Source of the DNA: Gallionellaceae bacterium
GTDB taxonomy: Bacteria; Pseudomonadota; Gammaproteobacteria; Burkholderiales; Gallionellaceae
Assembly: GCA_030834965.1 (NCBI GenBank)
Contig: JAUQWW010000044.1
Location: 1 to 64,000 of the forward strand
Length of the DNA stretch: 64,000 nt
Direction of reading: 5' to 3'
Shown here: positions 35,201 through 43,275 of the stretch, one piece after another
Numbering within the stretch: the first letter of the stretch is position 1
Layout of the letters: each line of letters begins with the position of its first letter
The notes under the pieces: generated by a model
Databases searched by the model: none
Told to the model about the DNA's origin: nothing
Seen by the model: only the letters and a program-made list of their open reading frames with translations
Program-made: the position numbers and the translations under genes

Positions 35201-35495
35201 ATTTTGTTTAAATCTATTGTGTCCACTGGCGGTCGAAGAAAAATTGCTCGACCTGCTGCTCATGTCACCCAATGTGGAGGTTTTTACCAGCGCGCCGACA
35301 GCAGCGCATGGGTTGGCCTCCGGGCACTTGAGCCAAACCGAACAAGTGCTTGGCCGAATGCTGGCGACACAGATACAGGTGTTGCTCTCTGAGGCAGACA
35401 AAGAAGCGCTGCTCAAAATCATTCAACAACAATTTGCCGGTGCAGGCCTACGCTATTGGTTAACGCCGGTCATCGAGTCTGGGAGGTTTGCATGA
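35193..35495 (+). CDS. DUF3240 protein of the RND operon
   Basis: 100 residues. The sequence (EFCLNLLCPLAVEEKLLDLL, VFTSAPTAAHGL, EQVLGRMLATQIQVLL, AGLRYWLTPVIESGRFA) fits DUF3240, a small family found next to heavy-metal RND genes. It resembles ACT/GlnB-like small regulators in fold prediction by recall only. It overlaps the pump gene by 8 bases and the next start by 4 (ATGA), so it is translated with them. Role likely regulatory or in pump assembly; not established. Confidence 0.78.
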   Translation: MSEFCLNLLCPLAVEEKLLDLLLMSPNVEVFTSAPTAAHGLASGHLSQTEQVLGRMLATQIQVLLSEADKEALLKIIQQQFAGAGLRYWLTPVIESGRFA

Positions 35496-36772
35496 AACAC
35501 ATACTACTGAGCGGCCGATCTGCTTTGTTGCTCGCCTTATTGAGCGGTATTGCCTGTGCCGAAGAACTCAACCGGCCCGACCTGCCGCCCCCTGCACAAG
35601 TGGAAAGCGCGTTGAACCAACACCTCACGGTGCTGAACGCCAGCAGCGAGCTAAGAATGGAACACGCCAATCAGCGCAAGTGGAACAGCGGCAATTACGA
35701 ATTCAATCTGCGCGCCGGCACGGGGCAACGCAACATTGTCAGTACCGGACAAAACCTGAAGGAATGGGATGTCGCACTGGAACGCCCGCTGCGCCTGTTC
35801 AACAAGGTAGGCATTGATGAAGGCATCGGCGCGGCCAGCGTCGCGCGCGCCGAATACGCGCTCGGCGATGCACGCCATGAAGCCGCGCGCACGCTGCTGC
35901 AGCTGTGGTTCGCATGGCAACGTGAGCAAGCTCAAGTCGCACTGTGGCAACAGCAAGTGGACATCCTTAAGCAACAAGCGCAAATGACCGAGAAACGCGT
36001 CAAGGCGGGCGATGCGCCCAAGCTGGAATTGAATCAGGCACAAGCCGCCGCCGCACAGGCCAGCGTGTCATGGCATCAGGCCCAATTGCGCGCACAACTC
36101 GCGGGCAATGATCTGAAGCGCCAGTTCCCTGCCATTCAGTTGCCGGAAAAATTGCCGCCCGTTACACCGCAAACCGTCGAGCATGACTTCGCGTTCTGGA
36201 AGTCGCGCGTGCTCGAACACAACCACGAGCTCGGCATGGTGCAGGAGCAGAGCCGCGTGCAACAACTGCTGGCACAGCGCAGTCGCGCCGATCAACTGCC
36301 TGACCCTACCGTCGGCCTGCGCTACTCGAATGAACAGGGCGGCAATGAAAAAGCGGCGGGCGTGTATGTCAGCGTGCCGATCTCCTTCGGGCAACGCCGC
36401 GCGACGGCAGAAGGCGTGGCGCAACAGGCCGCCATCGCCGCCGATCAGGAAGCCTTTGTCAAACGACGTCTGGAAGGCGACATCTACGCCGCCCATACTC
36501 AGGCAGTGAGCAGTTTCGCCACTTGGCAACAGGCGCGCGAAGCCGCACAAGCGATACGCAGCAATACCGAACTGGTCGGCAAGGCTTACAGCCTGGGTGA
36601 AAGCAGCCTGTCGGACAGCCTCATCGCACGCCGCTTCGCTCTGGAATCTTCATTAGCGGAAAACCTCGCGCAACTTGATGCCAACGAAGCGCGCTATCGC
36701 CTGCTGCTGGATGCCCATCAACTGTGGCCGTTAGGTAATGAAGGAGACGAACATCATGCCAATCACTATTAA
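35492..36772 (+). CDS. Outer-membrane channel of the RND pump (TolC/CzcC family)
   Basis: 426 residues from the ATG at 35492, inside the stop of DUF3240. Signal peptide to about residue 23 (LSGIACAEE). Then two repeats of long alpha-helical hairpins (HEAARTLLQLWFAWQREQAQ, MTEKRVKAGDAPKLELNQAQ; VGKAYSLGESSLSDSLIARR) typical of the outer-membrane efflux protein family. It completes the tripartite system that moves metal ions across both membranes. Confidence 0.9.
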   Translation: MKHILLSGRSALLLALLSGIACAEELNRPDLPPPAQVESALNQHLTVLNASSELRMEHANQRKWNSGNYEFNLRAGTGQRNIVSTGQNLKEWDVALERPLRLFNKVGIDEGIGAASVARAEYALGDARHEAARTLLQLWFAWQREQAQVALWQQQVDILKQQAQMTEKRVKAGDAPKLELNQAQAAAAQASVSWHQAQLRAQLAGNDLKRQFPAIQLPEKLPPVTPQTVEHDFAFWKSRVLEHNHELGMVQEQSRVQQLLAQRSRADQLPDPTVGLRYSNEQGGNEKAAGVYVSVPISFGQRRATAEGVAQQAAIAADQEAFVKRRLEGDIYAAHTQAVSSFATWQQAREAAQAIRSNTELVGKAYSLGESSLSDSLIARRFALESSLAENLAQLDANEARYRLLLDAHQLWPLGNEGDEHHANHY

Positions 36773-37172
36773 AGCGATGGCATTACTCGCAGAACTGAAA
36801 CAACGTGCGCGTCATCTCAAGGCGGAGACCTTTGCTCTTTACCTTGCTGCGCGTGACCCCAGAACACCGTGGTATGCAAAGCTTCTCGTTGCCGGCATCG
36901 TCGCTTATGCCTTCAGTCCTATTGATCTGATTCCAGACTTTGTGCCGGTTCTTGGTTATCTGGATGATCTCATCCTGATACCAATGGGTATTGCCTTGGC
37001 TATCAAGTTGATTCCCCGTTCCGTTTTGGCCGAGTGCCGAACACGTGCACAGGAAGCCATACGGAATGAAAAACCCGCGAGCTGGATTGCAGGCGCGGTA
37101 ATTGTCGTAATCTGGTTAGTGTTGGCGATGCTCTGCATTGTATGGGGCTATGAGGCGTTCATGCCGCAATGA
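36756..37172 (+). CDS. DUF1232 (YkvA-type) membrane protein
   Basis: 138 residues from the ATG at 36756 with AAGGAG upstream; it overlaps the channel gene by 17 bases. The DUF1232 core is clear: AFSPIDLIPDFVPVLGYLDD, where the DLIPDF/LGYLDD signature is diagnostic. Hydrophobic helices flank it, with a further one at the C-terminus (AVIVVIWLVLAMLCIVWGY). The family often sits next to metal transport genes; function unknown. Confidence 0.82.
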   Translation: MPITIKAMALLAELKQRARHLKAETFALYLAARDPRTPWYAKLLVAGIVAYAFSPIDLIPDFVPVLGYLDDLILIPMGIALAIKLIPRSVLAECRTRAQEAIRNEKPASWIAGAVIVVIWLVLAMLCIVWGYEAFMPQ

Positions 37173-37247
37173 TCGTAAACACGCCCAACAATTCGCTCAA
37201 ACCTTGTGCCGCCGCACTACGAATTTTGAATGATGAAAGGAAACGCA

Positions 37248-37673
37248 ATGAAAACATTTTACTTGAGCATACTGGCAATTTTTCTGCTGGCCGGTTGCGC
37301 CAGCCAGACGCACCTGCTGGTCAAGGAAGACAACGCTCCGTTTTTTGGTGGTGAACTGGTTCATGATCGAGGAGAGGGGAATCGCCTCGTGCTGGAGGCG
37401 CCAAACCGCCGTTACGAGACTCGTGGTTTTGTTGTCGAGCGCCAGACCAATTTGGCGGCTTTGCGCAAACGCTATTACGGTGTTAATCCAAAGCATTGGG
37501 AGCGGATTTTTGCCGGGCTCGACACCGATCATGTGGTTTATTCTGTCGAGACAATTGCCATATCCGCAGAAGGGCATGAAGTCTCGTGCCAATTGATTTG
37601 GGGGGGCGGTGCAAAGCCAGCGGGTGTTTGCACAGATCAGGCCGGAACAGCGTTCCCGATACGTTTCGAGTAG
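37248..37673 (+). CDS. Small lipoprotein of unknown function
   Basis: 141 residues from the ATG at 37248 (AAAGGAA upstream). The signal peptide ends in a good lipobox, FLLAGC, followed by ASQTHLLVKED. The mature part is a mixed alpha/beta domain with one ISAEGHEVSCQLIWGGG stretch and two cysteines. It follows the RND operon after 75 bases in the same direction. Probably anchored in the outer membrane; no known family recognised. Confidence 0.68.
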   Translation: MKTFYLSILAIFLLAGCASQTHLLVKEDNAPFFGGELVHDRGEGNRLVLEAPNRRYETRGFVVERQTNLAALRKRYYGVNPKHWERIFAGLDTDHVVYSVETIAISAEGHEVSCQLIWGGGAKPAGVCTDQAGTAFPIRFE

Positions 37674-37709
37674 TTTTGTTCTGGCAGCCTTTGTTCGAAA
37701 GCTGAAAAG

Positions 37710-38759
37710 ATGAATTGGAAAGAAAGATTTCGCCAACCAGGCGTACTGGCAGCATTGGGGGCGGCTTTGTTGTTTGGCGCAGGAACGCCACTGGCGAAGT
37801 GGCTGCTTGATACTGTCGATCCGTGGCTGTTGGCAGGATTGCTCTATCTTGGTTCCGGGATCGGGCTGACGCTTTATCGTCGCCTGAGCCATGCACCTGC
37901 CGTTCGCCTTCCCCGGAATGATCTGCCTTGGTTTGCTGGGGCGATTTTGGCGGGCGGAATCGTTGGCCCTGTGCTGCTGATGATCGGGCTGACAGGGTTG
38001 CCTGCATCCGGTGCCTCTCTCCTGCTGAATGCCGAAGGCGTGTTCACTGCGCTGCTGGCGTGGTTCGTTTTCAAAGAGAACTTCGACCGGCGCATCGCGC
38101 TGGGAATGCTTGCCATCATGACAGGTGCAGTCATACTAAGCTGGCCCGGAGAAGCGCGTTTTGCAGGGCTGTGGCCGACGCTGGCTGTCCTTGGCGCGTG
38201 CTTCGCATGGGGTATCGATAACAACCTGACGCGCAAGGTGTCGCTCACTGATGCCACTTGGATCGCCTCGGTGAAGGGTTTGGTGTCCGGTGCTGTCAAC
38301 CTGATTTTGGCCTTCTCATTGGGTGTATCAATGCCAGCACTGCCGACTTTGGCAGGTGCAATGGTGGTTGGCTTGCTTGCCTACGGGGTGAGTTTGACAC
38401 TGTTCGTGGTTGCTTTGCGCCACCTTGGCACTGCACGCACGGGCGCATATTTCTCGGTTGCGCCGTTTTTCGGTGCTTTGCTTGCCTTGCTGATGGGTGA
38501 CTCAGTCACGATGCCGCTACTTGTGGCTGGTGCATTGATGGCGCTGGGCATCTGGTTGCATCTAACCGAGCACCATGAGCACGGACACGCCCACGCAGAG
38601 ATGGTGCATGACCACGAGCATATCCACGACGAACACCACCAGCACGAGCACGATTATCCGGTGACGCCCGGCAGCAAACATCGCCATCTGCACCGGCACG
38701 AACCAATGACACATGAGCATCCACACTTCCCGGATGTTCACCACCAGCATCTCCATTGA
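37710..38759 (+). CDS. EamA-type (DMT) transporter with long His-rich tail
   Basis: 349 residues. Ten hydrophobic segments in two EamA repeats (ALFGAGTPLAKWLLDTVDPW, ...GAVILSW; later LLAYGVSLTLFVVALRHLG, APFFGALLALLMGD). Residues about 288-349 are an unusual cytoplasmic or periplasmic tail with more than twenty histidines (HEHGHAHAEM, HIHDEHHQHEHD, HRHLHRHEP). EamA proteins export small molecules or amino acids; the tail suggests metal binding and a role in the metal-resistance block. Start ATG 37710, spacing 36 from the lipoprotein gene. Confidence 0.82.
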   Translation: MNWKERFRQPGVLAALGAALLFGAGTPLAKWLLDTVDPWLLAGLLYLGSGIGLTLYRRLSHAPAVRLPRNDLPWFAGAILAGGIVGPVLLMIGLTGLPASGASLLLNAEGVFTALLAWFVFKENFDRRIALGMLAIMTGAVILSWPGEARFAGLWPTLAVLGACFAWGIDNNLTRKVSLTDATWIASVKGLVSGAVNLILAFSLGVSMPALPTLAGAMVVGLLAYGVSLTLFVVALRHLGTARTGAYFSVAPFFGALLALLMGDSVTMPLLVAGALMALGIWLHLTEHHEHGHAHAEMVHDHEHIHDEHHQHEHDYPVTPGSKHRHLHRHEPMTHEHPHFPDVHHQHLH

Positions 38760-38909
38760 AAACGGCTGCTAGTTCAGGGGAAAGATAAGCTAAAGGGTCG
38801 CTGACAACTCGCCGATAACAAGGTCAGCCCAAAAATTGATCCCAGATATAGCAAACCGGCCAGCATCCACAGACTTACTGTTTACAGCAGCAATTTGGCG
38901 AGCGGCGTT

Positions 38910-38939
38910 AAAAAAGGTGAGCACTACATCGTGCTCACC
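38910..38939 (-). terminator. Rho-independent terminator of the DUF6488-HupE operon
   Basis: On the minus strand GGTGAGCAC pairs perfectly with GTGCTCACC around a 6-base loop and is followed by six Ts. It lies 8 bases after the stop of the 38948-39289 gene. The plus-strand transporter gene ends 150 bases away on the other side. The remaining gap shows nothing else. Confidence 0.85.
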
Positions 38940-38947
38940 GTAATCGC

Positions 38948-39289
38948 TTATTTACCAGTGAAATTGGCGGCGATATAGATACCATCCAGACTAAAGAATA
39001 TATACAAAGTCTGCTTTGCTGCGTCACTCACCTTGTCATTCTTGTACGTTACCACCCACTCGTCCCCCTTGGTTGATGCGCCGACGGCTTTGACATCGGC
39101 CCAGCTTTTATCGAGCTTGCCGCTTTCGATCAGGGATTTGACCTTTTCGGTGGCTTTGTTGATGACCTTCTCGCTGGAAATCTGGCCGTGCGAGTGACCT
39201 CCGCTGCCGTGATCATGGCCTGCGCCCGCCATCACTGGCGATGCGAAAAAAAGGGAAGAAACGAGTAGGACTGTCGAAATGTTACGCAT
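38948..39289 (-). CDS. Exported DUF6488-like His-rich protein
   Basis: 113 residues. Signal peptide (TVLLVSSLFFASPVMA), then HDHGSGGHSHGQ and a small alpha/beta domain (KVKSLIESGKLDKSWADVKA, EWVVTYKNDKVSD, TLYIFFSLDGIYIAANFTGK). The domain matches, by memory, the DUF6488 family found with metal-resistance genes. Likely a periplasmic metal-binding protein. It is the last gene of a minus-strand operon: His-rich protein, HupE-like, small lipoprotein, this gene. Confidence 0.72.
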   Translation of the reverse strand: MRNISTVLLVSSLFFASPVMAGAGHDHGSGGHSHGQISSEKVINKATEKVKSLIESGKLDKSWADVKAVGASTKGDEWVVTYKNDKVSDAAKQTLYIFFSLDGIYIAANFTGK

Positions 39290-39313
39290 TATTAACTCCT
39301 TTAGATAAAAAAA

Positions 39314-39439
39314 TTAGTCGATGGACTTGTGGTTTTTTGAGGGGGATTTGTCGTCATGGGCGTGCCCGTGCTCAGCATCGCAGCCAGAAAATGCTGCAAT
39401 GATAGCCAGACAGAATGAAAAAACAAACAGGGTTCGCAT
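39314..39439 (-). CDS. 41-residue His-rich lipoprotein
   Basis: The ATG at 39437-39439 has GGAGG 9 bases upstream. The peptide is a complete lipoprotein precursor: MRTLFVFSFCLAIIAAFSGC with a lipobox, then DAEHGHAHDDKSPSKNH and a stop. It lies between HupE and the DUF6488 gene with 15 and 24 bases around it, so it belongs to that operon. Likely a tiny periplasmic metal-binding lipoprotein. Confidence 0.68.
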   Translation of the reverse strand: MRTLFVFSFCLAIIAAFSGCDAEHGHAHDDKSPSKNHKSID

Positions 39440-39454
39440 AGGTATTTCCTCCGA

Positions 39455-40243
39455 TCAGTCGATGGTTTCGTGGGTATTTTTCTTGACAAGTTCCGCTGCA
39501 CGCTCCTCATTCATTTTGATATGTTCGTGAATGTGGTTGTCGGCGCTGAAACCGAACTCGTCCGGGTTGCTGACGTGCGAGTAGCCGTGCATCTGCATCA
39601 GGAACAACAATCCACCGGCAACGATCAGTGCGTAATTGGAGAAAAGGCTGAAGGGTTTGAACGAGCGTGACTTGCGCCAGCCCGACAGAAACAACAGCAT
39701 GATCGCCAACGCCAACACCTGACCGCCTTCAATTCCGACGTTGAACGAGATGATGTTCAGCAGAAGATCGTCTTTGTTGAGTGGCAACTGTTGCAGGCGT
39801 GTTGACAATCCAAGACCATGAATCAGGCCAAGACCAGTGATCATGGCCAGCAGGCTGGGCGCCTTGATGCCCAGAAGGCGTTTGAAGCCGTCGAGGTTGG
39901 CAAACGCGATATAGCTAACGCTCAGCCCAATCACGGCGTCGATCAGAAAGTAATTGATCTGTATACCGTTGAATGTTGCGTAAAGCAGCGTCACGCTGTG
40001 CCCGACCGTAAACGCCGTAATGTATTTGACAATGTCCTTGAAGTTGGTCAGAAAAAAGACAATGCCAAACACGAACAGCAGATGATCGTAGCCCGAGAGC
40101 ATGTGCGTGGCGCCCAGCCACATGTAGCGCAGATTACCGCCATCGATGATCGACAGCTTCTCCGCTTCCGACATGCCATGGCCGAAGGCTTGCCCGACGA
40201 AGAGCACGATGGTAAGCGCGAGCAGCCATCGTAATTGTTTCAT
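39455..40243 (-). CDS. HupE/UreJ-family membrane protein
   Basis: 262 residues from the ATG at 40243. A cleavable or first hydrophobic segment is followed by six to seven helices with the family phrases MWLGATHMLSGYDHLLFVFG, FTVGHSVTLLYA, IHGLGLSTRL and FNVGIEGGQVLALAIML; conserved His residues in those helices are the likely metal ligands. HupE/UreJ proteins transport nickel or cobalt or related ions. The C-terminus is His- and Glu-rich (DNHIHEHIKMNEERAAEL). Its place in a metal operon agrees. Confidence 0.87.
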   Translation of the reverse strand: MKQLRWLLALTIVLFVGQAFGHGMSEAEKLSIIDGGNLRYMWLGATHMLSGYDHLLFVFGIVFFLTNFKDIVKYITAFTVGHSVTLLYATFNGIQINYFLIDAVIGLSVSYIAFANLDGFKRLLGIKAPSLLAMITGLGLIHGLGLSTRLQQLPLNKDDLLLNIISFNVGIEGGQVLALAIMLLFLSGWRKSRSFKPFSLFSNYALIVAGGLLFLMQMHGYSHVSNPDEFGFSADNHIHEHIKMNEERAAELVKKNTHETID

Positions 40244-40329
40244 TACAGATAACATAAACACCTCAAAAAAATGAACTGATTTGCAGGCTTGGTGCGCGCT
40301 GCAGAAATGGGGTTAAACGGGATTGACGC

Positions 40330-40740
40330 TCAGGAGAATCGAGGCGGGGCGCGGGGCTGACCGGGGTGCGGATGGAGTTGACGGGGCAGGGAATTGCGGC
40401 CCTCAGGCGGGCCAGGCTCCCTTGTCTGAATGAGCGGTAGGCAATAGACAAAAGCAGCCAGTGCAGCCGACGGATTGTCCAGCTTCTTGTTATTTGGCGG
40501 ACTCTGGTCGTGATCGAGGTCAACAACCTTGGCCTCATCCATTTGCATATGGCTAGAGTCAATTTGGTCAGCGTGAAAAACGACCGGTTGATGGGCGTGT
40601 GCCTCAACGCTATGCTGGTGCTGCTCACCGCCGTGGTCGTGCTGCGCATTTAAATGCGCGTGCGACGGCGCCCACTTGACCACCATAAAGGCAGTAAGCA
40701 GAAGAAAAATAAAAATTGCGTTGACACGTTGCTTGATCAT
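40330..40740 (-). CDS. CzcI-like His-rich exported protein, second copy
   Basis: 136 residues from the ATG at 40740, which begins a signal peptide or anchor (AIFIFLLLTAFMVVKWAPSHA); the longer frame upstream is unlikely. Histidine clusters follow (HLNAQHDHGGEQHQHS, then HAHQPVVFHAD) and the C-terminus is Pro/Arg-rich. It heads the HupE operon and resembles in layout the protein at 30387, but the two share little sequence beyond the His clusters. Confidence 0.65.
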   Translation of the reverse strand: MIKQRVNAIFIFLLLTAFMVVKWAPSHAHLNAQHDHGGEQHQHSVEAHAHQPVVFHADQIDSSHMQMDEAKVVDLDHDQSPPNNKKLDNPSAALAAFVYCLPLIQTREPGPPEGRNSLPRQLHPHPGQPRAPPRFS

Positions 40741-41235
40741 GACGGCATTGAGTTCGAGGTAATTGTTGGTATTACCATGGCAGCAGAGCAAGAGTTTTAT
40801 TATACACACGGATGAAGAATCTGAATTTCTGATAGTGACAGACTTACCTTTTGGGTAATGCCTGAACACCGTCTTCTGGTTGTTAACAGCAATATGCCAA
40901 CTTCCGGTATGTGTAGGCTGCTGCCCGTGGCCAAGGTCAGCTTTATCCAGATGGAAATTTATTAAGGCCAGTGACGGCTTTGGGGCGCGCAGTTAGCAAG
41001 GACGAAATCTCCTGGGTGCCATTAAGAGATATTCAGCGCAGCCTCGGCAAGATTGCGACGAGGTTTAAATATATAGGCATTTTGCCTATTTTATCGGTGT
41101 AATCGGTATGCTCTAATCTGGCATCTGTCTGTATTGTTACCGCATATGCGGACAGATAAATTCGATTGGCTTCAATGAATCCGTCACTTATCGAAAATGC
41201 GCATGCCTCACTATTTTTAATAGTACAGACCGGTG

Positions 41236-41258
41236 GGACCGTCTAATAACTGTTAGGC
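41236..41258 (+). other. attI-like recombination junction at the left end of a cassette
   Basis: GTTAGGC (41252-41258) is the consensus integron core site (recombination between G and T). It is preceded by GTCTAATAACT, which with GTTAGGC gives two facing core-type boxes a few bases apart, as in attI simple sites. The matching attC-like site is at 43181. No integrase gene lies on either side in this window. The 545-base gap 40741-41285 otherwise holds only presumed promoters for the two divergent operons. Confidence 0.5.
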
Positions 41259-41285
41259 AGCACGTTCGTACTCAGGAGAATAACC

Positions 41286-42650
41286 ATGGATGAAACGAGA
41301 CGCGATTTCCTGAAACTAGCCGCCGCTGCGACAGTGTTCAGCGCACTCGGTCAACGGCAGGCGTTCGCGCAAAGCAGCGCGAGCATCGAACCCGGCGACC
41401 GGGTGTATATCACCAACGAGGATTCGAACACCATCACGGTAATCGACCCGCGCAGCAATACGGTCGAGACCACCATCAACCTGACCAGCTTTGACGAGGA
41501 CGCGCGTCCGCCATTCCGCCTGATGACTGCCGGGGTAATGCCGACGCACGCAGCGATGATCCACAAGCCGCTCTATCACGGCTGCATCGACGCGCACGGG
41601 GCGGTTCCTTCACCCGACGGCCGGTTCCTCGCCACCAGCGGTCGAGGCTCAAGCAATATTTACCTCATCGATGCGGTCAACAAGAAGGTGGTGGGCAACA
41701 CGTCCAATCCGCTTGCTGGCCCCAATACCAATACCGAACGGCTTTCAAGCGGCATTCTGATCGGTCGCGAGCCGCACGAGCCGACCTTCACGCGCAACGG
41801 CAAGGAACTGTGGGTGACGCTGCGGGGCGAAGACCGGATCGTCATCCTCGATGTGGAGCGCGCCATGCGTCAGGCCGGAGGCGTCGAGTCCGGCGCGATT
41901 CTCCGCTACATCAACGTCATCAATGGACCTGCGCAGGTCTGGTTCGACGCCAGGGGCGCGCTGGCGTTCGTCGCCAGCCAGAAGGTATCGAAAGTCGATG
42001 TGTTCCGAGTCAACCCGGATGCAAACGGTTATTCGCAGCCGCAACGCCTGACGACGATCGACATCACTGCGCAGGACAAGCCGGCATTTACGCCCTTTCT
42101 CAAGACCACGCCGGATGGCAAGGAAGTCTGGTTCTCGCACAAGCTCGCAGACACGGTGTCGGCGCGCTCGACGGCCGAGCCTTTTGGCTTTCTCGATGCC
42201 GTGCCGCTCGGCAATATGGCGCGCCCCAACCACGTTGAGTTCGTCGAGAACCGCAAGGGCAGTGTGGTGTACGCGAGCCTCGCGCGAGTGGACGATAACG
42301 GCCCGGGCGGTGTCGCCGCGAGCCAGATCGCCATCATCAACCGCAGCGCCGCGCCCGGCACGCGCAAGGTAGTGGGGACATTCTTTTCCCGTGCGCGCGA
42401 GGCGCATGGCATCTGGACGAATCCGGCGAATGACCTGCTCTATATCGCGCACGAGCAGGACGAACTGCCTGGCACGCCTAACGCCGGGCAGACCTGCTGT
42501 TCCGCATTCGATGTGTCCGATCCATTCAACCCGAAATTCATCGCGCAGATTCCACTCGGAGCATTGAAACTACCCTCCGGTGAGTTACGCAACAAGAAGA
42601 GCATCAACCTTGTTTACGTGCGCCCCGGTTACAAGGGCCAGACGGCATAG
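41286..42650 (+). CDS. Tat-exported YVTN beta-propeller protein
   Basis: 454 residues with AGGAGA before the ATG. The N-terminus MDETRRDFLKLAAAATVFSA is a twin-arginine signal, implying export in the folded state, often with a cofactor. The mature part is a seven-bladed propeller of the YVTN type: DRVYITNEDSNTITVIDP, GRFLATSGRGSSNIYLIDA, GKELWVTLRGEDRIVILD, AFVASQKVSKVDVFRV, KEVWFSHKLADTVS. Several His and Met residues could bind metal. With the DUF305 gene 8 bases downstream it forms a two-gene unit bounded by integron-like sites. Substrate unknown; context suggests copper. Confidence 0.83.
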   Translation: MDETRRDFLKLAAAATVFSALGQRQAFAQSSASIEPGDRVYITNEDSNTITVIDPRSNTVETTINLTSFDEDARPPFRLMTAGVMPTHAAMIHKPLYHGCIDAHGAVPSPDGRFLATSGRGSSNIYLIDAVNKKVVGNTSNPLAGPNTNTERLSSGILIGREPHEPTFTRNGKELWVTLRGEDRIVILDVERAMRQAGGVESGAILRYINVINGPAQVWFDARGALAFVASQKVSKVDVFRVNPDANGYSQPQRLTTIDITAQDKPAFTPFLKTTPDGKEVWFSHKLADTVSARSTAEPFGFLDAVPLGNMARPNHVEFVENRKGSVVYASLARVDDNGPGGVAASQIAIINRSAAPGTRKVVGTFFSRAREAHGIWTNPANDLLYIAHEQDELPGTPNAGQTCCSAFDVSDPFNPKFIAQIPLGALKLPSGELRNKKSINLVYVRPGYKGQTA

Positions 42651-42658
42651 GAGGCGCG

Positions 42659-43090
42659 ATGATGCGATGGTTTTTGCTATTACTGTGGCTAATTGCCGGG
42701 GCGGCGCTGGCGCAGGACCAGCACCACGGTATGCGCGGGGGCGATTCGCCTGAGCGCCACGACACTACTTTCGCGCGCTTCGCCTCTGGGATGGATGCCG
42801 GCATGAACACGATGATGCGTGACATGCATGCTCCAGGCTACACCGGCAACGCGGATATCGACTTCCTCGCGATGATGATTCCGCACCACGAAGGCGCTGT
42901 GGAAATGGCGCGGCTGGCGCTGATCTACGGCCGTGATCCGCTCACGCGGAAACTCGCTGAGGAGATCATCGCGAGCCAAACGGTTGAAATAGAAGGAATG
43001 AAACGGCGCCTTGCGATTCTGCGCGCCAAGCCCAGCCCGGAGCAGGGTGAGTTCCCCGCACTCGGCGGCACGCGCGGACCCAGCCAGTAA
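42659..43090 (+). CDS. DUF305 ferritin-like exported protein
   Basis: 143 residues; AGGAGG lies right before the first of two ATGs. A signal peptide (FLLLLWLIAGAALA) precedes QDQHHGMRGGDSPERHD and a DUF305 domain: FARFASGMDAGMNTMMRDMH, then DIDFLAMMIPHHEGAVEMAR with the signature MIPHHxGAxxMA, and EIIASQTVEIEGMKRRLA. The domain is a four-helix bundle; homologues (CopM-like) bind copper in the periplasm. It is the second gene of the cassette-like unit. Confidence 0.87.
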   Translation: MMRWFLLLLWLIAGAALAQDQHHGMRGGDSPERHDTTFARFASGMDAGMNTMMRDMHAPGYTGNADIDFLAMMIPHHEGAVEMARLALIYGRDPLTRKLAEEIIASQTVEIEGMKRRLAILRAKPSPEQGEFPALGGTRGPSQ

Positions 43091-43180
43091 TCCTGGCTGC
43101 ATAGGAGCCGATTTACTCGCGTGCGCCGCAGCCAGTGACGTAAACAATTGGGATGATCAGACTCGACTAATTGCAGCCAT

Positions 43181-43237
43181 GTCTAACTTGTCATTCGAGG
43201 CGACGCCTTACGGCGCGCCTCAATTCGGACGTTGAAG
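43181..43237 (+). other. attC: attC-like site (integron cassette recombination site)
   Basis: The R'' box GTCTAAC (43181-43187) and a GTT core (43231-43233, GTTGAAG) enclose an imperfect palindrome. In it GAGGCG (43197-43202) pairs with CGCCTC (43216-43221), CGCC (43204-43207) pairs with GGCG (43212-43215), A203 is left extrahelical, and the loop is TTAC. This is the geometry of integron attC sites, about 57 bases long here. Joining its left part with the GTTAGGC at 41252 would give a standard attC. Thus the 41253-43231 stretch has the structure of one gene cassette. Confidence 0.68.
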
Positions 43238-43275
43238 TTCAGCTATCGGGAAAATCGACTGTCTCTTATGTGTCT

